From Acanthaster planci (lineage: Eukaryota > Echinodermata > Asteroidea > Valvatida > Acanthasteridae), in the NCBI RefSeq assembly GCF_001949145.1, contig NW_019091550.1, positions 563,072-593,125 on the forward strand: 30,054 nt of DNA. Reading direction: 5' to 3'. A program made the translations under genes and the position numbers. The stretch's first letter is position 1, and every line of letters begins with the position of its first letter. Of the stretch, positions 18,675-27,789 are shown one piece after another. A model generated the notes under the pieces. That model made no database searches. It saw nothing but the letters and a program-made list of their open reading frames with translations, and was not told where the DNA came from.

Positions 18675-20472
18675 AATTCCCCAAGAAACATCTTCGTGAG
18701 ACGGTATGTTTATTTCTAAAATTACCTAGACTCAAGTTAAACGACCGAGGGAAAACAGGGAGCGGGTGATGTCCATCTGCTCTTTACACTTCCGAACTCG
18801 ACTCGTGGACTCTAGATATATATTCCACAAAAGCTGTTAGGGAAAAAGCGCCGCCAACGATGGAAACAATAAAAACTTCGGGGATTTCCCGGCTGGCGGT
18901 AGCACGATATGAGAAATACCGTCCTGCACTAGCACTGTGCGCGTTGCGTTGCACGTCATCACAGTCTGTCTGGACCGTACCTAGGCTAGACCAGACAGAT
19001 ATGCAAATAGTGCGCGCCTCACGGAGACATTGAGACACATAATAGGTTGCCGAATACTGGAACTCACCCACGCACTGCCATGATTGTACTGCCATTGATG
19101 GCACTGGCAGCTCACTTTTGAACAGGTTGGGTCATGTAAAACACCCGCGAATACACTATTGATCAGTCCGATCAACGCGTCGGCGAGGGTACGTTAACCA
19201 TGCAAACTTGAAATTTAGTCCAAGTTAATTCAGAAAATGATCCAGTTTCTTTCTTATCTCAGCTCACTGAAAGTGACGACTTTACCAACAGTACTAACTA
19301 TCCTGCCTAAATAATGTCTCAAAATCAAGACCAACATTCGTACCACGATTCAGTGCATAGTACTGATTACGACATCATGTTGAAAAACTCAAACCATTGC
19401 TGGCCAACTCCCTTCAAATTTACTGCTCTTAAACAATGTAAACACAGCTAAAATAGGCCCTTGATTTTGTGGGGCTAAGAAATCGATCCAAACTGTACTA
19501 AGAGTGAGACGCCGGCCTCCAGTCCAAAGCTCATTGTGAATTATGAGAAACTTACCCATATTCAGACGACTGTGACTGCGTTAAGCATATTCATATGGCT
19601 GTAGCATTATAGTTGGCAATTTAATGCATATAGTCAGTACTAGCAACACAAAACGGTCAATTCGGTCGAGTCAAGGTTGGCGGTTGAAACGGTTCTTCAA
19701 GTTCTTTGCTTCATGTTACTACACTATCGACGGACAGAATGAAACAAATCAGTAGGCGTAGGTTCCTTAAATAACACCTGTTATTGACCGTGAAGCTCTA
19801 CGCAGTGACAATAGCCCAAGCATACGGAGAGTTTTGTGTTTTCAGTTAGCAATCATGGGGATTTCCCATGCCTTNATAGAGTTAAAATTTCGACGTTCCC
19901 AATACGACGCTTTTAGCGTCGATCTGCGCACTTCAGCGTTTGAAAACGAGGCTGTATGTGTCAGCTTCAAATCTAAATACGATCAGACGATTGAAAGTAA
20001 GGAGTCAAGACACAAAATACATAAATTATGTTAAATTGAGATTTTTCAGGCTGCAAATTTTTGTGGAAGAGTCTTTCAGGATGACTCCACACGTCAAATC
20101 AAACAAAAAACAACGGCAATTTACCGCGAACTAACGTACCTGCGATGGTTGTGTATCTGCATGTGCAGTGGGCGTGGTTTAAACTAAAGTGGCATCACAC
20201 TTACGAACCGGATACTGCATATACTGTGTCGACTCCGCGGGTGCGCGCGACGAAGTTCAACACAGAGAGCCTCGGTATCGATGCTGATATGCACAGTAAA
20301 ATCTCTCTATTCAATTTGTCGATAGCGTAGTACAACAATAGCTATCGAAAATACCAAAGTAAGGGATGACGAAATCAAACCTTTTTCAAAAATTCAAGTT
20401 ATAACTTTTTACTACACGTAAACCCTCCACTCTTCCCGTACCTCCATTGAAATGAAACTTGAACTACATAAT
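18675..20472. other. Intergenic, no certain gene
   Basis: No known domain was recognised. A 106-codon minus-strand frame (19104-18784) ends in a plausible single membrane helix (IPEVFIVSIVGGAFSLTAF). It could be a last exon or a small membrane protein, but nothing else supports it. Two identical GGGGATTTCCC strings occur at 18880-18890 and 19857-19867. One ambiguous base (N) is at 19875. Confidence 0.45.
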
Positions 20473-21193
20473 TTATAAACCCAATACTCGGGTCACTTGC
20501 AGCCGCTTCTTCAGTGAGTCTGCAATGTATCCGTCTTTGCTTAAATCACTCTTCCAGCGTCCATGATGCTTTAGACAAAGCTCACTGATTTGGTTAATAG
20601 CTGCTTCCGTCGTTCCCCCCCCCCCCCATCTTAGCGAATGTAAGCCTAAATTCAAACCAGGCGCTACTGAAACCAACATATTCAAAATGCACTGTCTTGC
20701 TCTTGTGTAGCTCTGCTTCTTGTCCTTGTAAATTAATTTACAGATACCTTTAGATCTGAATCGGTTTGAACAAGTAACCTGATGTTTTTGTATCTACACT
20801 TGCTGCCAACATGTATTTATTTAACATGTTGTATGAACATGCCGATGTGGTACCTTTAGCTATGACGACCTCAATTCCACTACGATATTGATCAGTTTTA
20901 CTTTTACTAATCTGAATTTTGGAAAAATTCTGATTGATATGAATATCTGTACAACGTATGGAGCTCAGCTCATCATATCTTAGAAAGCCTGCGAATGCTG
21001 TAGTAATCATACATATGTTTCTAATTACCGCAAGATCCCCGTTATCTTTAAACTCGTCACACAATGCTCTTATAATATCAGCCGTGACAACATCTTTTTT
21101 GACTGTTTTACGCCCAGTAATGCGTTTTGCTGATTCATGCAGATTTCTCACAAAAGCATTATTGGCAGGATCGGCGAAACCATTCAGGAATTT
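20473..21193 (-). pseudogene. Tyrosine recombinase (XerD/phage-integrase-like) catalytic domain, broken
   Basis: A minus-strand frame from about 21193 to 20750 reads a core-binding segment and GFLRYDEL, with the first catalytic Arg at 20980-20978, then the SKTDQYRSG beta-hairpin Lys region. One frameshift near 20755 moves the reading into the frame that ends at 20473. That frame holds HSLR (H-x-x-R), HHGRW and the Tyr of KDGY, then a C-terminal helix. So R, K, H-R, H/W and Y are all recognisable. After HSLR a run of 13 G replaces what is usually a small-residue segment. The N-terminal SAM-like half is missing. Cnidarians, lancelets and molluscs carry many such XerD-like genes, linked to DIRS or Crypton-type elements. 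It recombines DNA via a 3'-phosphotyrosine; this copy is probably dead. Confidence 0.8.
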
Positions 21194-22569
21194 GTCACAC
21201 GTGTCCGGATAATGACCTCGCTCACTGACCTGGCAGAACAGACAAGTTGCCCTCTTGGCCGCCCAGTTTGCTGACCCGTATCAGCTTCTCCAACTTCTAC
21301 CGATTTTTGTGCAGCAAGCTTGGCACTCAATGCATTAGCTCCCTCAGGTTTCGGTGAAGGAGTCTTTGCTACATATGTCTTCGCTGATGGTGAAGTACGA
21401 GTTGCAGGCCCCTTGGGTGCCGCTTACTGTCATGGTACTGTTTCTGGCCTGAACCCTTGTTTGACTTGACCCTTGACCTTTCTAGAAGAATTAACCCAAC
21501 GGGACCACTCTTCTTCTCCAACCATTTGCTGAGATGCTCCACGGTATATGTGAGGCCACGGTCCTGTTTCCACATCTTAGAACAGAAATCTGTATGAAGT
21601 CGCTCTGGAAGTTTCTTGGCCAGTTCAACGGCATACTTGTGGTGCCTCAGTTCCACCTCAAAAGCGCAATTTCTTGGAAGTCTCAATCATTGTGGCTACC
21701 TCATCAGAGAAATCTCGCAGTCCTGCCCAGTCATTGTATGAGAGTTGAGAATGTGTTTCCGGTTGATTCAGCAAGCCCTGTACAACTCTTCCAGGTTCCC
21801 CAAAAACTTTATCAAATTGCTTCAGTAGGCATCATTCCCCAAAACAAGATTTCTATCTGCCATGGCCAACGGACGCCCACCTAGGTGACTTCTCAAATAA
21901 GCAAACTTGGTAGCTGCTGGCAACCCATGCCACACTCGGTATTATTCATTATGCCGTCCCATAGTGATCTGAATGTTACATATTGTTTAATATTGTGCTC
22001 CTCGTCAAACTTAGGGATAGTGAAGTTTGGGTAAGCTGTCCCTAAGCATGCCATACCCATATATAGGTGGTGCAGGAACACCTCCAGGGGCTTGGGGAAA
22101 AGACACGTTGCTGCTACTCTTGTTTATCTTGCAAGTACAATGGGAATCATCATCAGATGAGGTGCCAGCATCACTTGAATCATTCAGGTTGGGATTAGCT
22201 GGTTTGTAACCAGACTGCTCCTGCTGTGAGTGTTCATGTGACCTTGGCAGATTGATACCTGTTGGCTTGGCCTTGTCTCCGAGGACTTTCACACCTCCTG
22301 TTATCTGAGATTGATCAGCAGGTGACGAGACCATCAAAGGCTGGGCACTCTGCGTTCTTCCATCTGCTACAGGCATAGGCTGTGGAGAAAATGAGGTAAT
22401 TAAGACAGAAGGAGTGAAAGGCAGTGACAATGGATTAAGTGCCATGGGCACTGGTGTAACATTAAAGTTCGCTGCCCCTTCATCACTGAACAGAAATGCG
22501 GGTTTTGATGTGCGCAGCTCTGACACGGACGTTGGCTGGCAAGCAAAGTATGGTGTTCCATATGTGCCA

Positions 22570-22750
22570 GTCGCATTTTTCGACGGGCGTCGCATTTTTC
22601 AACGTGCGTCGCATTTTTCGACGGGCGTCGCATTTTTCAACAGGCGTCGCATTTTTCGACGGGCGTCGCATTTTTTGATGGGCGTCGCATTTTTCGACGG
22701 GTGTCGCATTTTTTTGAAGGGCGTCGCATTTTTCGACTTGCGTCGCCTTT
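22570..22750 (+). repeat. Left subterminal array, about 9.5 units of 19 bp
   Basis: Units follow GTCGCATTTTTCGACGGGC. Odd-numbered units keep CGACGG while even-numbered ones vary (CAACGTGC, CAACAGGC, TGATGGGC), a hint of a 38-bp dimeric pattern. The array faces the right-hand array in inverted orientation. Confidence 0.9.
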
Positions 22751-23542
22751 CAAAGTGAATAAGCCATTAATCATCAATGGTCAACCTTGGTCCTGCCGGA
22801 CCTGACGTTGTTGACGTTGATGCTAAAAGTGTGCGTTCATATTTTTAATGATTATGGAACCGATAAATTAGCATGTATGCGTCGATTAACTGTATGGAAA
22901 TAAATCAACAGCCCTTTAATGAACGCGATTACTCGTGAAAGTTCACCTCGCTCAATTTGGTTTCTCACTTCTGCAAGCTTTATGTGTGAAAAATGTCCCC
23001 GTACTGATGAAATAGTAAGTTGCCACAAAAATCAAACCCAGTATAGTAGGCCTATTGTTCACTCTGGTTTGTATGGTATTTGCCATCTTGCAGACATGCT
23101 TCCCGAGGGAGCGTTTATCGCAGTACGGTCTATAATTTAAAATGTAACTACTCTTGGCGAAGAAATGTCACGCACCATAACTTTAAGTTAGAGAAATTTT
23201 ACTTTTTCTTGGTTGAAAGAAGTTGTCAGCAATACAAAATCACGAAAAGTTTTCCGAAAACACTTTTTGAACCATCAAAATCTGTCCAGAGGAAGCCAAG
23301 ACTGATTTTATTTTTTTTTCATTACAGTAGTAGAAAGGTGTTTCACACATTGGAAGTTGTTCAGGCAATGGTCCGTGGTTCAGGCATTCCCCCTGGTGGA
23401 GGCCGTCTGGTCATGGGTTTGAGATCATTCATCTCTCTTTATTTGGAGCGGGGGCTTCTGTTTATCACTCAACGAAATGACTTCCCAAGGTCTTGAGGAC
23501 TGCATGTGGATTTGGGTTTGAGAAGTGTCACTGTCAGTGTCA

Positions 23543-23951
23543 AGTCGTCAGGACTTCTTCTCCTAAGATTCAATTTGCGGAGAATTCGGTGCAGCGTTCT
23601 CAGGCTGACAGCACAAGGAATAAAAACATATCCATCTCTGTAAAACAATGCACAAGTGTTATTTCCACGCATGGGCCGGAGGATAGCGATACTGACCGTT
23701 CAAAGTCTAGTACATGTAAATGTACACAAATACTACAGCTATAGGCCAACACTGACGTCATCCATGACAGCATATACAAATAAAGTAGGCCAATACCTGA
23801 TGGTTATACGATGTTGAAGGACCAAAATTGAAGGAACCTCGTCGTAGCTGTAGCCTAATTCAGAGTAATGACGGACCAATCGATCTCGTTGTAGGATAGT
23901 GTCATTGCCGTCATTGTTGAAAGCATGTTGTGGTTGTGGCAACGTATACAT
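23543..23951 (-). pseudogene. Integrase-like transposase fragment with one intron, inside the fold-back element
   Basis: On the minus strand an upstream exon (23951 to 23797) encodes a helical segment with RDRLVRHYSELGYSYDEV. A donor CAG|GTATTGG at 23796 and an acceptor after a pyrimidine tract (TGTCAG) at 23605 define a 192-bp intron. The phases agree (2+1 bases form a Ser codon). The second exon starts LRTLHRILRKLNLRRR, the helix-turn-helix that precedes the DDE core in animal integrase-like (IS3/rve-type) transposases. The frame ends at 23469, and I see no DDE core further on. This is a fragment, not a working transposase. Confidence 0.6.
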
Positions 23952-24180
23952 TTCTACTCAGGTCGGAGGCTACAGGCTATGGGACGGAGGGGTACCCCCG
24001 TTACCTGTCTAATCCGTATACACGCTCCAGACTATTGTTACCTAACACATGCCCCCTAGAAGTCTGTAAAGAATTTCTGAGATTCCGATTAAACAATGAC
24101 CAACACAAAGATGGGGGTTCTCTCCGTCCAATAACTGGCTTCAAATGGGCTGTGTGGAGGTCAAAGTTAAAATTTTTCAT

Positions 24181-24298
24181 CGAAAAATGCGACGCCCGTC
24201 AAAAAATGCGACGCTGGTTAATTGAAAAATGCGACGCCGGCTGAAAAATGCGACACCGGCTGAAAAAAGCGACGCCTGTCGAAAAATGCGACGCCGGA
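24181..24298 (-). repeat. Right subterminal array, about 6 units of 19 bp
   Basis: Units read GAAAAATGCGACGCCGGCT on the plus strand, the reverse complement of the left array. One unit is interrupted by a few extra bases (GGTTAATT, near 24216). There are fewer copies than on the left. Confidence 0.9.
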
Positions 24299-25117
24299 TG
24301 GCACATATGGAACACCATAGCAAAGGTATAGCAGGCTGAAAGCAATCTAGGCATAGCCCTTGAGGGATTTGTCTCAGCGGAACACGTGACTTTACCCCCC
24401 ACAGTAGCAACAGAACCCCAATGTGATTGAACTGCTCCATGGAAACTCATATTTACTGTTACAGGTTCACTTGCAGTGAAAACAATGGGGCTAGAATGGT
24501 TAGGAACAGAAATTGAACTGCCGTTGACCTAGTCCAGTGTTCGGCTTTTCTGCTCACTCTCAAGGAGTTCAGCATCTCTCTGCCGAAGATCTATATCTTG
24601 CATCTCCTGAAGTTCTTGCAGGAGCAATTCTGATTCCACCTGGCTTTTCGCCTTCTTCAGCTCAAAATGTATCTACCTCACATGCTCCTGATCCTCAAGG
24701 TTGGCTATTCGCTGGCGTGCTTCTCGCTCAATGGCTTCTCGTTGAATCCGCGCTCGCTCATTTTCCGCTGCCCTTGCAAGCTCCAGAAGCCACTGACGTG
24801 ACTGCTGCTCCGCCAACCACCATGCCAGTTCTGATGGGGAACGAGACGTGACAGACCTCGAGCTCCTGAATAATGAAGGTGGCCTCCTAGAATCCATAGG
24901 TCGTGCAAAGTGAGGAAGGGCAGCCTGGCGGGAGATATCCTGTGAGCTGCTGACAGAGGTCTGGAGTTGGGACAGATTGTGGGGCTGCTGCAAGGTGGTG
25001 ACAACAGCAGAGTCACTGTCCATGACTGCAGTGAGTCCGTACGGTAAGGTACAGACAGGACTGCTAAATCAACTGATACCAACAGCAAAAGACTGAGACA
25101 GTCAGGTCATCCAAATA

Positions 25118-25135
25118 ATCCGGCTCGAAGGACCA
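25118..25135 (-). other. Primer-binding site, tRNA-Tyr type
   Basis: The minus strand reads TGGTCCTTCGAGCCGGAT five bases after the LTR end. Its complement ends GAAGGACCA, matching the 3' end of metazoan tRNA-Tyr. The same primer string is common in animal BEL/Pao elements, to my recollection. Confidence 0.8.
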
Positions 25136-25140
25136 AAATT

Positions 25141-25368
25141 TGTAGAACTACCGGCGCAAGGTTGGGCATTATTTGGTACAGACTGACTCTATAACAAGTC
25201 CTGTTAGGCACTTGCGATCAATTACTTCTGTTGGTGTAGACAGAGGGCGTATCTTACTGCTGGCCGTAAAGATAAAAACAATTACAGAAACAGCACACTG
25301 GACAGCATTCACTTCAAGGTGTATGCAAGCTCCAGGTCTAATAACACAGGCTAGACTCAGCACCAACA
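25141..25368 (-). repeat. LTR candidate of the BEL/Pao relic (228 bp)
   Basis: On the minus strand it runs from TGTTGGTGCTGAG at 25368 to GTTCTACA at 25141, with TG...CA ends and inverted TGT/ACA. The end is fixed by the primer site five bases further on. The start is my choice of the nearest TGTTG; no second copy is in the window to confirm it. Confidence 0.6.
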
Positions 25369-25369
25369 T

Positions 25370-26739
25370 CTAGTGAACAGCAGTTACAATTGGCAGGAAC
25401 AGCAATTGTTGATGGTGTACGGTTTATAAAGTTGTCTGCATCACTTATGCTGGTAATAAAATAAACAGTAAACACTATTAACTTTGACCTTATAAACACT
25501 TTTAAATAACTTGAAGTGACCAACTGGGTTGGAGTCAGTGTGCTAATGAGATTAAATAAGTAAGGGATCGGAGAGAGCACACAACCCAAGGCTTCAGTGT
25601 GGTAAATCATACACATATACTAATCTGAAGAGAATGACTCAAAGCAGAGGTTCCCTATTTGAGTGGAAAAGTGTAATACACTATCATCTGACACTTTACA
25701 AAAACACGTGTAAAACATGGTTAAGTATGCACCAAATTCCCTGTAATGGATCCCATTACTTTTACCACTGATATAGAATATGATGAGGCCTAGGCCGCAT
25801 ATCGGTACATAAACAGAACAATTATTTCAATAAATTATCCCCTTTAAGTGTGAGTTTCCTGGACCTGTTCTGTTTCTGACAGTTGCTACTATTGAAAATG
25901 ATCATTATGGCAATAAGTGACTTACCCAGTCAGGCAAAAATGCCCCCTTTTTAGAAATTAAGAATGGGTTTGAGACTTCAATCCCTCAAAAATGGCAGCC
26001 GCAAAGGTGGCGTGCACGAGGTAGCATGCTGAACTGTGTCCTCAAGAATGCACATGCTTATTTTCCGACATTTGTGGACACCTTTTGTCTATTTTAAGTC
26101 CACTTGTTAACACATAATACATGCTCAAAAAAAGCCAAGATTTGTACAAATCATGAATTTAACTTTCCCGTACTGGCCGTAGTAGACTCGGTTTTCGTGC
26201 TGATAATTAGGCCAACCGTCACCAACGCCCACCACAGCTTCGCCTCCGGCCCGATGTTGTGTGTACTCAGCATGGAGATTAATGTTACTCGTGGCTGAGA
26301 ACCACGCTGTACGTTACGTGCTTTGTGTGAGCGTTTTCGAAACCAGTGGATTCGGTTAGGCTTCAGTTTCGCTGGTTCTAGTCAAGGAACATGCAGTTTC
26401 GATGTGAGTGTATGTTGCAGGCAAAGATTTCTCCCATTTAGGTTGTACAGTGGTAGGTTCTTAGTTGTAAGTACATGTAGTTTCCCCTAAAATATAAACA
26501 TTGCCAGGTACTTTGGGAGCTGAGCCCCAAGGGCATTTGCAGAGCCACTGGCTGAAACGAAGAGAGTCTTATCAGTTTACCCACCGCCTGTGTGCGAAAT
26601 TCTTCGTTCAGCAAACGGGCATCCATCAGTGGACTTTCTCTCCGTATAACGTACTAGCCCAGAAAGTTTGTCTGTCCCGCTATATTGGATTCTAGTCAGA
26701 CTGCGCACTAAAGTGATCCTCTTTTGGTGCTGTGTTGGG
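25370..26739. other. Intergenic, no gene recognised
   Basis: AT-rich with only short open frames. No domain, repeat or RNA gene was recognised on either strand. Confidence 0.5.
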
Positions 26740-26860
26740 TTTCTTTTCTTGGCTTTTTTTTTGGTTGTTGGTTTTTTTTTTGTTTTTTTTTCGGTTTTTG
26801 GTCCTTTTTGGTTTTTTATTTGTTTGCTTTTTCGTTGTTTTTGGGGGGGTTTTGTCCGAG
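26740..26860. repeat. T/G-rich low-complexity tract
   Basis: About 120 bp made almost only of T runs of 4 to 10 separated by G or GG, ending in a run of seven G. The long open frames across it (Phe/Gly/Trp-rich, or Lys-rich on the other strand) reflect composition, not genes. Confidence 0.85.
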
Positions 26861-27252
26861 TGATCCATTTCCTTTTCGCATTTTTCCGCTCGTCAATTTC
26901 ATTTAGCAATCTCCAGTTTGGTGAATGATCTGAAGGTTCCTAAAATTTAGTCTGCGTCTCTGTTAATCCATTTTCTTATATCCTTGGGAATCGAAATAAA
27001 AACTTAGGTTGCGATTTGTCTTTGAACCCAGTTTTCCTTGTCTTTTTTTAGTTGATTCTCACTCGTGCCAAATTTCCAATTTACATGTACGCAGCTCAAA
27101 ATCTCGCACGCCGAATAGTTGCACGCGCACACTGTACGTCCGACTTTATTTTCCCGTTTTTGTCTTTGGTGGTGATGTGTCGAATTTCTGAACCCACAAG
27201 CCGTGGAGATAAGGACAAAATTTCTCGCCCGATTTTGCACCCTTTAATATCC

Positions 27253-27289
27253 TGGACTCCCTCGATACGTAGTACGGTCAGGGAGTCCA
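27253..27289 (+). repeat. 10-bp perfect hairpin at the edge of the GC-rich block
   Basis: TGGACTCCCT at 27253-27262 and AGGGAGTCCA at 27280-27289 are exact inverse complements with a 17-nt loop. GC content rises sharply just after it. Confidence 0.55.
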
Positions 27290-27528
27290 CCTGGGCTAAG
27301 GTTTGGGTGTGACCTACCGTGATGCGTTGTGTTAGGTATGGCCGTTGAACAGGGCTGGGCAGCCCTTTGTTCTCTGTGTGGTGCGTGCGTTCGATTAATA
27401 ATGGCTCAACGCTATATGGGTCTGGCCGCGGAGCGGGGCTTGGTGGGCTACCCCGCTCCTTTGTGGTGCGATTTTGGGTTATCTGATTAGCGCCTGCACG
27501 AGTAGAGACCCAGTGCAGTGCATAGGCC

Positions 27529-27780
27529 GGGGTTGAGCGTGCTATACCGCAACAATACCCTGATTGCTGATGACCACTACTGGAGTTGATCGGGCTGAGT
27601 GAGCGGTGCCGTAAAAACGCCCTTGATCACTGATGACTACTCCATTCACTTACCCACCGGGCCGAGCGTGCTAGGCTGCTGCACTACCCTTGGTCTTCGG
27701 CGCCCATTTCACACGCCTATAGATCGGGTTGAGCGTGTTATGCCGCAACAATTTTACACGTACCCTTGATCATGATTGTC
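27529..27780 (+). repeat. Four degenerate tandem repeats of about 65 bp
   Basis: Units start at about 27529, 27591, 27658 and 27725 with CGGG(C/T)(T/C)GAG(C/T)G. They share a following CCGCAACAA-like stretch and (in three) an ACCCTTGAT- or CCTTGATC-like end. Divergence is high, so boundaries are approximate. Confidence 0.6.
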
Positions 27781-27789
27781 AGGGAGTAA

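Larger units (their letters stand above)
22549..24319. mobile_element. Fold-back DNA transposon with tandem-repeat ends, inserted in the BEL gag
   Basis: The ends are perfect 21-bp inverted repeats (22549-22569 and 24299-24319; outer bases TATGGTGTTCCATATGTG). GCAAAG lies directly outside each end (22543-22548 and 24320-24325), a 6-bp target duplication. Just inside each end is an array of 19-bp units in opposite orientation (22570-22750 and 24181-24298). The 1.4-kb middle carries a minus-strand relic of an integrase-like transposase with an intron. Removing the element and one GCAAAG keeps the host gag frame open. The 6-bp duplication and IS3/integrase-like exon suggest the IS3EU superfamily; this is from memory of the superfamily traits and is tentative. 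Confidence 0.85.
21190..25023 (-). pseudogene. BEL/Pao gag relic, interrupted by a fold-back transposon
   Basis: Start codon at 25023-25021. An Arg/Glu-rich coiled-coil region follows (about 24850-24540), broken by TAG at 24673-24675 and TAG at 24529-24531. The frame then runs to 24326, where the fold-back element starts, and resumes in the same frame at 22542 once the element and one copy of its 6-bp duplication are set aside. It passes a Ser/Pro/Gln-rich linker, a capsid-like segment (PKFDEE..., about 22030-21900), a helical segment (21686-21500, AKKLPERLHTDF) and a zinc knuckle C-x2-C-x6-H-x4-C at 21244-21197. At least one more frameshift lies near 22015. Gag forms the particle core; this copy cannot. 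Confidence 0.7.
21141..25368 (-). mobile_element. BEL/Pao-type LTR retrotransposon relic, 5' part
   Basis: On the minus strand: LTR candidate 25368-25141, tRNA-Tyr-type primer site 25135-25118, then gag from 25023 to about 21190. Pol and the second LTR are not in the window. Its gag is split by the fold-back element at 22549-24319, and its downstream side meets the tyrosine recombinase relic. The order LTR, primer site, coiled-coil Gag, zinc knuckle supports BEL/Pao. Confidence 0.7.

Noticed and set aside
18784-19104. 106-codon minus-strand frame with a possible membrane helix
   Set aside because: Not called as a gene because there is no supporting start, splice site or family match; noted in the intergenic entry.
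22570-22750. Regular short repeats considered as a CRISPR array
   Set aside because: The units are contiguous 19-mers without spacers, in an animal genome, and form the ends of a transposon.
23105-23130. GAGGGAGCGTTT followed by a string like the inner arm of the 3079-3236 hairpin element
   Set aside because: Only 12 bases match exactly, with a gap before the next similarity; too weak to call a second copy.
23817-23830. GAAGGACCAAAATT also found next to the BEL primer site (25127-25140), as if a second primer site
   Set aside because: Here it lies in the coding exon of the integrase-like fragment, and no LTR end is next to it; a 14-bp chance match is likely.
26577-26928. Phe/Gly-rich and Lys-rich open frames over the T/G tract
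   Set aside because: These are products of low-complexity sequence.
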